DNA from: Pseudomonas karstica
GTDB lineage: Bacteria; Pseudomonadota; Gammaproteobacteria; Pseudomonadales; Pseudomonadaceae
Reading direction: 5' to 3'
Length of the DNA stretch: 64,000 nt
Assembly: GCF_009707515.1 (NCBI RefSeq)
Contig: NZ_WLYI01000001.1
Span: forward strand, 248,001 to 312,000
In this document: positions 8,596-16,801 of the stretch, piece after piece
Position numbering within the stretch: position 1 is the stretch's first letter
How the letters are laid out: each line of letters starts with the position of its first letter
Notes under the pieces: model-generated
The model's input: only the letters and a program-made list of their open reading frames with translations
The model's database searches: none
Told to the model about the DNA's origin: nothing
Position numbers and translations under genes: made by a program

Positions 8596-8864
8596 GCGAG
8601 GAGCCTGTGAAGACCAAAAAACGCTTTATCGCCGGCGCGGTCTGCCCGGCGTGCAGCGAGCCGGACAAGTTGATGATGTGGAGCGAGAACGAGGTGCCGC
8701 ACCGCGAATGCGTGGCCTGCGGTTATACCGACACGCTTAATGAGCAAGGCCTGTCAGTGCCCAAGGAATTGGGCACCCGGGTTAATACCTCGGCGTTGAA
8801 AGCGCCGGACCCGCAGGTGCAGGCTGTGCAGTTTTTCCCTAACCCGAAGCTGAAAAAAGACTAG
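8592..8864 (+). CDS. YheV-family zinc ribbon protein
   Basis: This 90-residue protein carries two CxxC knuckles, C18-C21 (VCPAC) and C40-C43 (ECVACGY), forming a predicted zinc ribbon. In enterobacteria and pseudomonads YheV-family genes sit directly downstream of prlC, as here, where the start overlaps the prlC stop by four bases. Role unknown; nucleic-acid or protein binding is plausible. A strong terminator closes the operon. Confidence 0.9.
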   Translation: MSEEPVKTKKRFIAGAVCPACSEPDKLMMWSENEVPHRECVACGYTDTLNEQGLSVPKELGTRVNTSALKAPDPQVQAVQFFPNPKLKKD

Positions 8865-8884
8865 ACGGCTACACGCTGTTCAAC

Positions 8885-8918
8885 TGTAGGAGTGACAAGT
8901 TCACTCCTACATTTTTTT
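8885..8918 (+). terminator. Intrinsic terminator after the prlC operon
   Basis: TGTAGGAGTGA, a five-base loop, TCACTCCTACA, then seven T. The stem begins TGTAGGAG like a REP element but lacks the GAGCTTGCTC core, so I treat it as a terminator that may have derived from a REP. Confidence 0.88.
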
Positions 8919-9011
8919 GCCCGCATTTCTTCCATTCCCCCTGCTGAATCGATTCTCTAGTACTTAGCCTGCTATCACTTGTAACTATTGATTGCCACTG
9001 CGTTCTACCCC

Positions 9012-9036
9012 CTGGATCTTTTGGATCCGGTTTTTT
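9012..9036 (+). terminator. Terminator-like hairpin in the leader of the gluconate dehydrogenase operon
   Basis: CTGGATC, five-base loop TTTTG, GATCCGG (one G-T wobble), then six T. It lies 66 bases upstream of the first gene of the operon and well after the prlC terminator. It could end a short leader transcript or act as an attenuator; the weak seven-pair stem makes this tentative. Confidence 0.45.
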
Positions 9037-9101
9037 GCCAAAACGACAAGCCGCTCCTTGAAGCGACTGATCACTCCGTGACCCCATGATGAGGTGCCCC
9101 C

Positions 9102-9854
9102 ATGTCTGATCAAGATCAAGACAACCCCCGGCGTGACTTTTTACGCAAATCCTTGACCTTGATTCCTGTGGTCACTGTCGCCAGCACGGGCCTGGGTGGG
9201 TCAGTGCTGTTGGCCGCCTCCGAGCCTGTTCAGGCCCGCCCTGCGAAGGCACCGGTTGTCAGCAAGGCCTATGAGCCGAGCTATTTCACCGCCCAAGAAT
9301 GGGCGTTTATCAACGCTGCCGTCGCCCACCTGATTCCGGCTGATGCCCAAGGCCCTGGCGCGCTGGAAGCCGGCGCGCCGGAATACATCGACCGTCAGAT
9401 GAACACCCCCTATGCCAGCGGTGCCTTGTGGTTTATGCAAGGTCCGTTCAATGCCGACGCCGCGCCTGAGATGGGCTGGCAGAGCAAATTGGTGCCCAAG
9501 GAGATCTATCGCCTGGGTATTGCCGCGACGGATGCGTGGTCGAAGGCGTTCAACGGCAAGTCTTTTGCCGACCAAGACAGCGCTACCCAGAACGATATGC
9601 TTAAGCGTCTGGAGGCTGGCGGAGGCGAAACCGCCGCGCACTTCAACACAGTACCGCCAAAGATGTTCTTCAATTTGTTGCTGCAAAACACCAAGGAAGG
9701 GTTCTTCTGTGACCCGATCCATGGCGGTAACCAAGGCATGGTCGGTTGGACCATGATCGGCTTCCCCGGCGCCCGTGCCGACTTCATGGATTGGGTTGAA
9801 CGCAACGAGCCATACCCCTTCCCGGCTGTTTCTATCCGTGGCGAGAGGGCGTAA
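9102..9854 (+). CDS. Gluconate 2-dehydrogenase small (gamma) subunit
   Basis: The 250-residue product starts with a twin-arginine signal (NPRRDFLRKSL, R10-R11) and is of the gluconate 2-dehydrogenase subunit 3 family. These subunits carry the Tat signal for the whole complex and export the flavoprotein, which has no signal of its own, in a hitch-hiker manner. It is followed after 3 bases by the flavoprotein gene and then by a cytochrome c gene, the canonical three-subunit order. Acts on the periplasmic side of the inner membrane. Confidence 0.93.
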   Translation: MSDQDQDNPRRDFLRKSLTLIPVVTVASTGLGGSVLLAASEPVQARPAKAPVVSKAYEPSYFTAQEWAFINAAVAHLIPADAQGPGALEAGAPEYIDRQMNTPYASGALWFMQGPFNADAAPEMGWQSKLVPKEIYRLGIAATDAWSKAFNGKSFADQDSATQNDMLKRLEAGGGETAAHFNTVPPKMFFNLLLQNTKEGFFCDPIHGGNQGMVGWTMIGFPGARADFMDWVERNEPYPFPAVSIRGERA

Positions 9855-9857
9855 AGC

Positions 9858-11642
9858 ATGGCAACCATCATGAAAAAAGTGGATGCGGTCATTGTTGGCT
9901 TCGGCTGGACAGGCGCGATCATGGCCAAGGAATTGACCGAGGCGGGTTTGCACGTCGTGGCGCTTGAGCGCGGGCCGATGCAGGACACTTACCCGGACGG
10001 CAACTATCCCCAAGTCATCGACGAACTGACCTACAGCGTTCGCAAAAAGCTCTTCCAGGACATTTCCAAGGAAACCGTGACTATTCGCCATAGCGTGAAT
10101 GACGTGGCCTTGCCCAACCGTCAGTTGGGCGCCTTCCTGCCAGGCAATGGCGTCGGCGGCGCCGGTTTGCACTGGTCGGGCGTGCACTTTCGTGTAGACC
10201 CTATCGAGTTGCGCATGCGCAGCCATTACGAAGAGCGCTACGGGAAAAACTTCATTCCCAAGGACATGACCATCCAGGACTTCGGCGTCAGCTACGAGGA
10301 GCTGGAACCGTTTTTTGACTACGCCGAAAAGGTTTTCGGCACCTCCGGCCAGGCCTGGACGGTGAAGGGGCAGTTGGTGGGCGAAGGCCGCGGCGGGAAC
10401 CCGTATGCGCCTGATCGCTCGAACCCTTTCCCACTGGAGTCGCAGAAAAACACCGTCTCGGCACAGCTGTTTCAGCACGCCGCGAATGCCGTCGGCTACA
10501 AGCCTTACAACCTGCCGTCCGCCAATACCTCGGGGCCTTACACCAACCCTTACGGTGCGCAGATGGGGCCGTGCAACTTCTGCGGATTCTGCAGTGGTTA
10601 TGTGTGCTACATGTATTCCAAAGCCTCGCCGAACGTGAACATCTTGCCGGCTTTGAAGCAGGTGCCGAACTTCGAGCTGCGGCCTAATTCTCACGTACTG
10701 AAGGTCAATCTCGACAGCACCAAGAGCAAGGCCACCGGCGTGACCTATATCGACGCACAGGGGCGTGAAATCGAGCAGCCGGCGGACCTGGTGATTCTCG
10801 GCGCTTTTCAGTTCCATAACGTGCGACTGATGTTGCTGTCGGGCATCGGCAAGCCTTACGACCCAATCAGCGGCGAAGGCGTGGTGGGCAAAAACTTTGC
10901 TTACCAGAACATGGCCACCATCAAGGCCTTCTTCGACAAGGACGTGCACACCAACAACTTTATCGGTGCCGGTGGCAACGGTGTGGCGGTGGATGACTTC
11001 AACGCCGACAACTTCGATCACGGGCCTCACGGTTTTGTCGGCGGCTCGCCGATGTGGGTCAACCAGGCGGGAAGCCGGCCGATTGCCGGCACCTCAAACC
11101 CTCCGGGCACGCCGGCCTGGGGTAGCGCCTGGAAGCGTGCCACTGCCGATTACTACACCCACCAGGTGTCGATGGACGCCCACGGTGCTCATCAATCCTA
11201 CCGGGGCAACTACCTCGATCTGGATCCGGTTTACCGGGATGCCCACGGCCTGCCGCTGCTGCGCATGACCTTCGATTGGCAGGAAAACGACATCAAGATG
11301 AACCGCTTCATGGTCGAGAAAATGAGCAAGATCGCCGAAGCGATGAATCCGAAGGCAATTGCCCTGCTGGGTAAAAAAGTGGGTGAGCATTTTAATACTG
11401 CGGCTTACCAGACCACTCACCTCAACGGCGGCGCGATTATGGGTACTGACCCGAAAACCAGTGCCTTGAACCGCTACTTGCAGTGCTGGGATGTACATAA
11501 CGTATTCGTCCCTGGTGCATCTGCGTTCCCCCAAGGCTTGGGCTACAACCCTACCGGCCTGGTGGCGGCGTTGACCTACTGGTCGGCCCGGGCCATTCGC
11601 GAGCAGTACCTGAAAAACCCCGGCCCGCTGGTTCAGGCATAA
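9858..11642 (+). CDS. GMC flavoprotein subunit of a gluconate 2-dehydrogenase-type enzyme
   Basis: This 594-residue GMC oxidoreductase has the FAD-binding VIVGFGWTGAIMAKEL at its N-terminus and the GMC C-terminal region (NTAAYQTTHLNGGAIMG, then GYNPTGLVAALTYWSA). A cysteine cluster, C239-x2-C-x2-C-x4-C250 in CNFCGFCSGYVC, resembles the region that binds an iron-sulfur cluster in FAD-dependent glucose dehydrogenases, so an Fe-S centre is possible. It oxidises a sugar acid or sugar in the periplasm and passes electrons to the cytochrome subunit. Gluconate is the family default; the substrate is not proven by sequence. Confidence 0.92.
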   Translation: MATIMKKVDAVIVGFGWTGAIMAKELTEAGLHVVALERGPMQDTYPDGNYPQVIDELTYSVRKKLFQDISKETVTIRHSVNDVALPNRQLGAFLPGNGVGGAGLHWSGVHFRVDPIELRMRSHYEERYGKNFIPKDMTIQDFGVSYEELEPFFDYAEKVFGTSGQAWTVKGQLVGEGRGGNPYAPDRSNPFPLESQKNTVSAQLFQHAANAVGYKPYNLPSANTSGPYTNPYGAQMGPCNFCGFCSGYVCYMYSKASPNVNILPALKQVPNFELRPNSHVLKVNLDSTKSKATGVTYIDAQGREIEQPADLVILGAFQFHNVRLMLLSGIGKPYDPISGEGVVGKNFAYQNMATIKAFFDKDVHTNNFIGAGGNGVAVDDFNADNFDHGPHGFVGGSPMWVNQAGSRPIAGTSNPPGTPAWGSAWKRATADYYTHQVSMDAHGAHQSYRGNYLDLDPVYRDAHGLPLLRMTFDWQENDIKMNRFMVEKMSKIAEAMNPKAIALLGKKVGEHFNTAAYQTTHLNGGAIMGTDPKTSALNRYLQCWDVHNVFVPGASAFPQGLGYNPTGLVAALTYWSARAIREQYLKNPGPLVQA

Positions 11643-11654
11643 GGAGTGATAACC

Positions 11655-12953
11655 ATGAAAGCACTCGTTATCGCCTCCTTGGCTTTGTTCAGTAGCTGCT
11701 CGGTGAGCGCGGCTGAAACCGACCTGATCAAACAGGGTGAATATCTCGCCCGTGCCGGCGACTGCGTGGCCTGCCACACTGCCAAGGGCGGCAAACCCTT
11801 TGCCGGCGGCCTGCCGATGGAAACTCCCATTGGCGTGATCTACTCCACTAACATCACCCCGGACAAAACCGGCCTGGGAGACTACAGCTTCGAAGACTTC
11901 GACAAGGCCGTGCGCCATGGTGTCGTCAAAAACGGTAGTACCCTTTACCCGGCGATGCCCTACCCGTCCTATGCGCGGGTCAGCGAAAGCGACATGCAGG
12001 CGTTGTATGCGTACTTCATGAAAGGTGTCGAACCGGTGGCTCAAGAGAACAGGGATAGTGATATTCCCTGGCCGCTGAGCATGCGCTGGCCCCTGACCGC
12101 CTGGCGCTGGATGTTTGCGCCTGGCGTCTCGGATTATCAGCCCCAGGCCGGCGCCGATCCGGTGATCAGCCGTGGCGCCTACCTGGTGGAAGGCCTTGGC
12201 CATTGCGGCGCGTGCCATACACCACGGGCCCTGACCATGCAGGAAAAAGCCTTGAGTGCCTCTGAAGGCCGTGCGTTTCTCTCGGGTAGCGCACCGTTGG
12301 AAGGCTGGATCGCCAAAAGCCTGCGGGGTGACCATAAAGATGGCCTGGGCAGTTGGAGCGAAGAGCAGTTGGTACAATTTCTCAAGACCGGTCGCAGTGA
12401 CCGCAGTGCGGTGTTTGGTGGCATGAGTGACGTTGTGGTCCATAGCATGCAGTACATGTCGCCAGGCGACCTGAGTGCTATTGCTCGCTACCTCAAGAGC
12501 CTGCCGGCGGTCGACCCCAAGGACCAACCTCACCTGTACGACAGGCAAGTGGCGGACGCGTTGTGGAAGGGCGATGACAGCAAGCCCGGGGCGTCGGTTT
12601 ATATCGACAACTGCGCGGCGTGTCACCGCACCGATGGCCAGGGTTACACCCGGGTATTCCCGGCGCTGGCAGGCAACCCGGTGGTGCAGACGGCGGACGC
12701 CACCTCGCTGATTAACATTGTGTTGAGCGGCGGTACATTGCCGGCGACTCACACGGCGCCTTCGACCTTCACCATGCCGGCCTTTGCCTGGCGGTTGTCG
12801 GATCAGGAAGTGGCGGATGTGGTCAGTTTTATTCGCGGCAGTTGGGGGAACAAGGGGACGCCGGTAAAAGCCGGTGAAGTGGCGGACCTGCGCAAAAGCG
12901 ATAGGCAGACCACGTCCAATGACGATCTTGGTCAAATAACACGCAAGCACTGA
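11655..12953 (+). CDS. Triheme cytochrome c subunit of the gluconate 2-dehydrogenase-type enzyme
   Basis: Start chosen at ATG 11655, with AAGGAG 8 bases upstream; an in-frame GTG three codons earlier overlaps that Shine-Dalgarno. The 432-residue product has a Sec signal (MKALVIASLALFSSCSVSA) and three heme motifs: CVACH from C37, CGACH from C184 and CAACH from C320. It matches the membrane-associated cytochrome subunits of gluconate, alcohol and FAD-dependent glucose dehydrogenases, which feed ubiquinone. It ends the three-gene operon. Confidence 0.94.
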   Translation: MKALVIASLALFSSCSVSAAETDLIKQGEYLARAGDCVACHTAKGGKPFAGGLPMETPIGVIYSTNITPDKTGLGDYSFEDFDKAVRHGVVKNGSTLYPAMPYPSYARVSESDMQALYAYFMKGVEPVAQENRDSDIPWPLSMRWPLTAWRWMFAPGVSDYQPQAGADPVISRGAYLVEGLGHCGACHTPRALTMQEKALSASEGRAFLSGSAPLEGWIAKSLRGDHKDGLGSWSEEQLVQFLKTGRSDRSAVFGGMSDVVVHSMQYMSPGDLSAIARYLKSLPAVDPKDQPHLYDRQVADALWKGDDSKPGASVYIDNCAACHRTDGQGYTRVFPALAGNPVVQTADATSLINIVLSGGTLPATHTAPSTFTMPAFAWRLSDQEVADVVSFIRGSWGNKGTPVKAGEVADLRKSDRQTTSNDDLGQITRKH

Positions 12954-12992
12954 TTCGTCCCTTGCCGCCCAACGGCACTGGTCAGAAACATT

Positions 12993-13030
12993 ACGCCTCT
13001 ATACTGTATATAAAAACAGTATAGAGGCGT
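12993..13030. promoter_or_regulatory. LexA (SOS) box within an extended 15-bp inverted repeat
   Basis: CTGTATATAAAAACAG at 13004-13019 fits the CTG-N10-CAG LexA operator, very close to the gamma-proteobacterial consensus. The symmetry extends far beyond the operator: ACGCCTCTATACTGT (12993-13007) is perfectly inverted as ACAGTATAGAGGCGT (13016-13030). A -10-like TATACT (13000-13005) and a TATAAA (13009-13014) overlap it. The right arm contains AGAGG, the probable Shine-Dalgarno of the radical SAM gene starting 5 bases later. The P. aeruginosa counterpart (PA0069) is among reported LexA-regulated genes as I recall. Confidence 0.9.
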
Positions 13031-13034
13031 TTTC

Positions 13035-14093
13035 ATGTCCACTCCGTTGCCACCCCGCGGGCGCGGCACCGCCACCAACCTGCACAATCGTTTTGCGCCC
13101 ACTGTCAGTGTGTCCGAGGACGATGGCTGGTATCAGGAAGTGCCGCAGACGCAGGGCACCGAGGTTCGCATCGAGACGGCGAAAACCATCATTACCCGTA
13201 ACAACTCGCCAGACCTGCCGTTTGATCGGTCGATCAATCCGTATCGCGGTTGCGAGCATGGTTGTATCTACTGTTATGCCCGGCCCAGTCATGCTTACTG
13301 GGACCTGTCGCCCGGGCTGGATTTCGAAACCAAGCTGATCGCCAAGACCAACGCCGCCGACGTGCTGGAGCAGCAACTGTCGAAACCGGGCTATACCTGC
13401 GCACCGATCAACCTGGGGTCCAACACCGACCCGTACCAGCCCATCGAGCGCGAGCACAGGATCACCCGGCAAATTCTTGAGGTGCTGCTGCGTTATCGCC
13501 ATCCGGTGACGATCATCACCAAGGGCTCGCTGATCCTGCGGGACCTCGACCTGCTGACCGAGTTGGCGCGCCAGCGGTTGGTAGCCGTGATGATCAGCCT
13601 GACCAGCCTGGACGACGAACTCAAACGCATTCTCGAACCACGCACGGCAGCGCCCAAAGCCAGATTGCGGGCCATCAGGGTGATGCGCGAGGCGGGGGTT
13701 CCAGTGGGCGTGCTGTGTTCACCGATGATCCCGATGATCAATGACAGTGAACTGGAAAGCCTGCTGGCTGAAGCGCATGCCGCCGGAGCGCAAAGTGCCG
13801 CCTATATGATGCTGCGCCTGCCCCTGGAAGTGGCACCGCTGTTCGAGGAGTGGCTGGCGGCCCATTATCCGCAACGGGCGGCCCATGTGATGAGCCTGGT
13901 GCGGCAAGTACGCGGTGGCGAAGTTTATGACAGTCGCTTCGGCGTTCGTATGCGTGGCGAGGGACCGTTTGCCGATCTGCTGGCGCAACGTTTTGCCAAG
14001 GCCATCAAACGGTTGGGGTTGAATCGCCGAGAAGGGTTTAATCTGGATTGCACGGCGTTTTGCCCTCCCGGTAGGCAAATGGCATTGCTGTAA
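13035..14093 (+). CDS. PA0069-family radical SAM protein (SplB-like), SOS-controlled
   Basis: The 352-residue product has a radical SAM cluster motif C73-x3-C77-x2-C80 (CEHGCIYCYARPSH), followed by a TIM-barrel segment with NLGSNTDPYQPIE. It belongs to the Rv2578c/PA0069-like radical SAM proteins related to spore photoproduct lyase, so a DNA-lesion role is attractive but unproven. The LexA box directly before the start codon places it in the damage response. In P. aeruginosa it adjoins PA0068; here the dehydrogenase operon separates them. Confidence 0.92.
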   Translation: MSTPLPPRGRGTATNLHNRFAPTVSVSEDDGWYQEVPQTQGTEVRIETAKTIITRNNSPDLPFDRSINPYRGCEHGCIYCYARPSHAYWDLSPGLDFETKLIAKTNAADVLEQQLSKPGYTCAPINLGSNTDPYQPIEREHRITRQILEVLLRYRHPVTIITKGSLILRDLDLLTELARQRLVAVMISLTSLDDELKRILEPRTAAPKARLRAIRVMREAGVPVGVLCSPMIPMINDSELESLLAEAHAAGAQSAAYMMLRLPLEVAPLFEEWLAAHYPQRAAHVMSLVRQVRGGEVYDSRFGVRMRGEGPFADLLAQRFAKAIKRLGLNRREGFNLDCTAFCPPGRQMALL

Positions 14094-14320
14094 ACTGCCA
14101 GGTAAAAGTGAACTACCATTAAAGAATGGTCGCGTTTTGATATCACTGAAAGCCGCGACCTAGAGCGGTTCATTCAGTTTGAATTAAGTTTAGGCGGATA
14201 CCTTGTTCATCAAGTGACTAATGAGTCGGCGGAGTGGTTTTGGAGGTTTCCAACTTTTTCACTGGCAAGACGCCGAATCACACTGGAAAACACCCCCTAC
14301 TCCAACCAAGAGAATGAATC

Positions 14321-15052
14321 ATGAGTGATAAGGATAAACAGCCGTTGGCTGCGTCGGCTTCAGCCCCCCACGGAGCGGAGTCCGCCGATGCAGCGCTGCA
14401 GCACATCGTTGAAGGATTTCTGCATTTCCACCACGAGATTTTTCCCCAGAAGGAAGAGCTCTTCAAGAAACTCGCCACGGCCCAGAGCCCGCGAGCGATG
14501 TTCATTACGTGTGCCGACTCGCGCATTGTTCCAGAGCTGATCACCCATAGCTCCCCAGGCGACTTGTTCGTGACCCGCAACGTCGGCAACGTGGTTCCAC
14601 CCTATGGGCAGATGAACGGCGGTGTTTCCACGGCCATCGAGTACGCAGTACTTGCTCTGGGTGTGCAGCACATCATTGTTTGCGGCCACTCTGATTGTGG
14701 CGCCATGCGTGCGGTGCTCAACCCCCAGAGCCTGGAAAAGATGCCTACGGTCAAAGCCTGGTTGCGTCATGCCGAGGTCGCCAAGACCATGGTCCAGGAC
14801 AACTGTAATTGCGCCAGTGAAAGCGAAAGCATGCATGTGCTGACCGAAGAAAACGTCATCGCCCAGTTGCAGCACCTGCGCACGCATCCGTCGGTGGCCT
14901 CGCGCATGGCCAACGGTCATTTGTTCATCCATGGCTGGGTGTACAACATCGAAACCAGCGAAATCAGAGCCTACGATGCGGATCAAGCGGCGTTCCTTCC
15001 GTTGAACGGTACCCAACCGATCCCTTCGGCGACGCCTAAAGCGCGCTTTTAA
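14321..15052 (+). CDS. Beta-class carbonic anhydrase
   Basis: The 243-residue enzyme interconverts CO2 and bicarbonate in the cytoplasm. The zinc ligands are C64 (in FITCADSR), H123 and C126 (in CGHSDCGA), and the catalytic D66/R68 pair is intact. The N-terminus carries about 25 extra, poorly conserved residues. It is followed after 87 bases by a SulP-family transporter, the PA0102-PA0103 arrangement, which suggests coupled bicarbonate uptake and hydration. Confidence 0.95.
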   Translation: MSDKDKQPLAASASAPHGAESADAALQHIVEGFLHFHHEIFPQKEELFKKLATAQSPRAMFITCADSRIVPELITHSSPGDLFVTRNVGNVVPPYGQMNGGVSTAIEYAVLALGVQHIIVCGHSDCGAMRAVLNPQSLEKMPTVKAWLRHAEVAKTMVQDNCNCASESESMHVLTEENVIAQLQHLRTHPSVASRMANGHLFIHGWVYNIETSEIRAYDADQAAFLPLNGTQPIPSATPKARF

Positions 15053-15139
15053 AACATTCCCCCTGTCGGGTAACGCGATTGGCTGCCATTTGTGCAGCCA
15101 GGCCTTGCCATGTCCGGCGAATGCCTCGGGAGAGTCATC

Positions 15140-16681
15140 ATGCGTGCTGCTCAATTAAAAGCTGTATTGCCACGGGAGTTATTGGCGTCCGTGGTTGTGT
15201 TTCTGGTCGCCCTGCCCTTGTGCATGGGGATTGCCATTGCCTCTGGCATGCCACCGGCCAAAGGCCTGATCACCGGGATCATTGGTGGCCTGGTGGTGGG
15301 ATGGTTGGCCGGTTCGCCGCTGCAGGTCAGTGGCCCGGCGGCCGGGTTGGCGGTGCTGGTGTTCGAGCTGGTACGCCAGCATGGCATGCTCATGCTCGGC
15401 CCTATCCTGCTGCTGGCGGGCTTCCTGCAACTGGTGGCAGGGCGCCTGCGCCTGGGTTGCTGGTTCCGTGTGACAGCCCCTGCGGTGGTGTACGGGATGT
15501 TGGCCGGGATCGGGGTGCTGATCGTCCTGTCACAAGTCCATGTGATGCTCGACGGTGCGCCGAAACCGTCAGGCCTGGATAACCTTGCCGGCTTCCCGGC
15601 AGCGTTGGTTCAGGCCATTCCCACGCTGGGTGGCGGGTTGGGTTGGCAGGCCGGTTTATTAGGGCTATCGACGATTCTGGTGATGTGGCTGTGGGACAAG
15701 TTTCGTCCGCAAAAGCTGCGTTTCGTGCCGGGCGCTCTCCTTGGCGTGGGTATGGCGACGGTGGCGAGTCTGGTACTGGCCCTGCAGGTCAAGCGCGTGG
15801 AGGTGCCGGAGAACCTGGCCGACGCTATCGATTGGTTGCGCCCCAGCGATCTGTTGAACCTGGCGGATCCCAACCTGTTGATCGCGGCCTTCGCCGTGGC
15901 CTTTATCGCCAGTGCTGAAACCCTGCTTTCGGCAGCAGCCGTTGATCGAATGCACAATGGCCAGCGCTCCGATTTTGATAAAGAACTGTCGGCGCAAGGC
16001 GTAGGCAACATGCTCTGCGGCTTGATGGGCGCGTTGCCCATGACTGGCGTGATCGTGCGCAGTTCAGCCAACGTCCAGGCGGGTGCCACCACGCGTTTGT
16101 CTGCGATATTCCATGGCGTGTGGTTGCTCGCCTTTGTGTTGCTGCTGTCCAGTGTGCTGCAAAGCATTCCTGTGGCGAGCCTGGCGGGTGTGCTGGTGTA
16201 CACCGGGATCAAGCTGGTGGATATCAAGGCCTTTCGTGGCCTGGGCCGCTATGGTCGGATGCCGATGTTCACCTATGCAGCCACTGCCCTGGCGATCATC
16301 TTTACTGACTTGCTGACTGGTGTTCTGGTGGGTTTTGGATTGACCCTGGTCAAGCTGGCGTGGAAGGCTTCACGGCTGAAAGTCAGTCTGATCGATCTGC
16401 CTCAGGATGGTGAAATGGAGCTGCGGCTGATCGGGGCGGCGACCTTTCTCAAGGTGCCGGCGTTGACCCGGGTACTGTCGACGGTACCGGCGGGGTCTAC
16501 CGTGCATGTGCCGCTCAATAACCTGAGTTATATCGATCACTCCTGCCTTGAGTTACTGGAGGAATGGGGGCGTGCTAACGCGGCCAACGGTTCGAAGCTG
16601 GTGATTGAGGCTCGAGGGTTGAAGCGCAGATTGGAAGGCAGGGTGCGGACGACTACCAGAATAGGATCGGCAGCAGTCTGA
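15140..16681 (+). CDS. SulP-family anion (likely bicarbonate or sulfate) transporter
   Basis: Start set at ATG 15140 (MRAAQLKAVLPREL), with GGGAGAG 6 bases upstream; an upstream GTG in frame has no better support. The 513-residue product has about ten to twelve hydrophobic segments, the SulP signature region PLCMGIAIASGMPPAKGLITGI, and a short C-terminal STAS-like domain (LRLIGAATFLKVPAL..YIDHSCLELLEEW). The carbonic anhydrase just upstream suggests bicarbonate as a substrate. Located in the inner membrane. Confidence 0.92.
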   Translation: MRAAQLKAVLPRELLASVVVFLVALPLCMGIAIASGMPPAKGLITGIIGGLVVGWLAGSPLQVSGPAAGLAVLVFELVRQHGMLMLGPILLLAGFLQLVAGRLRLGCWFRVTAPAVVYGMLAGIGVLIVLSQVHVMLDGAPKPSGLDNLAGFPAALVQAIPTLGGGLGWQAGLLGLSTILVMWLWDKFRPQKLRFVPGALLGVGMATVASLVLALQVKRVEVPENLADAIDWLRPSDLLNLADPNLLIAAFAVAFIASAETLLSAAAVDRMHNGQRSDFDKELSAQGVGNMLCGLMGALPMTGVIVRSSANVQAGATTRLSAIFHGVWLLAFVLLLSSVLQSIPVASLAGVLVYTGIKLVDIKAFRGLGRYGRMPMFTYAATALAIIFTDLLTGVLVGFGLTLVKLAWKASRLKVSLIDLPQDGEMELRLIGAATFLKVPALTRVLSTVPAGSTVHVPLNNLSYIDHSCLELLEEWGRANAANGSKLVIEARGLKRRLEGRVRTTTRIGSAAV

Positions 16682-16694
16682 ACATGTTGAGCCC

Positions 16695-16784
16695 TGTGGG
16701 AGTCGGGCTTGCCCATGATGGTGGCGCGTCAGTCATATAAGATATCGACTGTCACACCCTCATCATGGGCAAGTCCGGTTCCAC
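16695..16784. repeat. REP-like inverted pair, second family
   Basis: TGTGGGAGTCGGGCTTGCCC with ATGATGG at the left is inverted at the right as CATCATGGGCAAGTCCGGTTCCACA. This is the TGTGGGAGC.GGCTTGCC type of Pseudomonas REP, different in sequence from the GAGCTTGCTCGCGAA type elsewhere in the window. It separates the convergent SulP and PA0104-like genes and may act as a bidirectional terminator. Confidence 0.75.
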
Positions 16785-16801
16785 ATTTGATTTGTGTCAG
16801 C

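Noticed and set aside
9201-11030. 609-codon open frame antisense to the gluconate dehydrogenase genes
   Set aside because: Spans two genes of the opposite operon with clear Tat, FAD and cysteine motifs; composition is that of a complementary shadow.
11094-12950. 618-codon open frame antisense to the flavoprotein end and cytochrome subunit
   Set aside because: Shadow of three CXXCH heme motifs and the GMC C-terminus on the plus strand.
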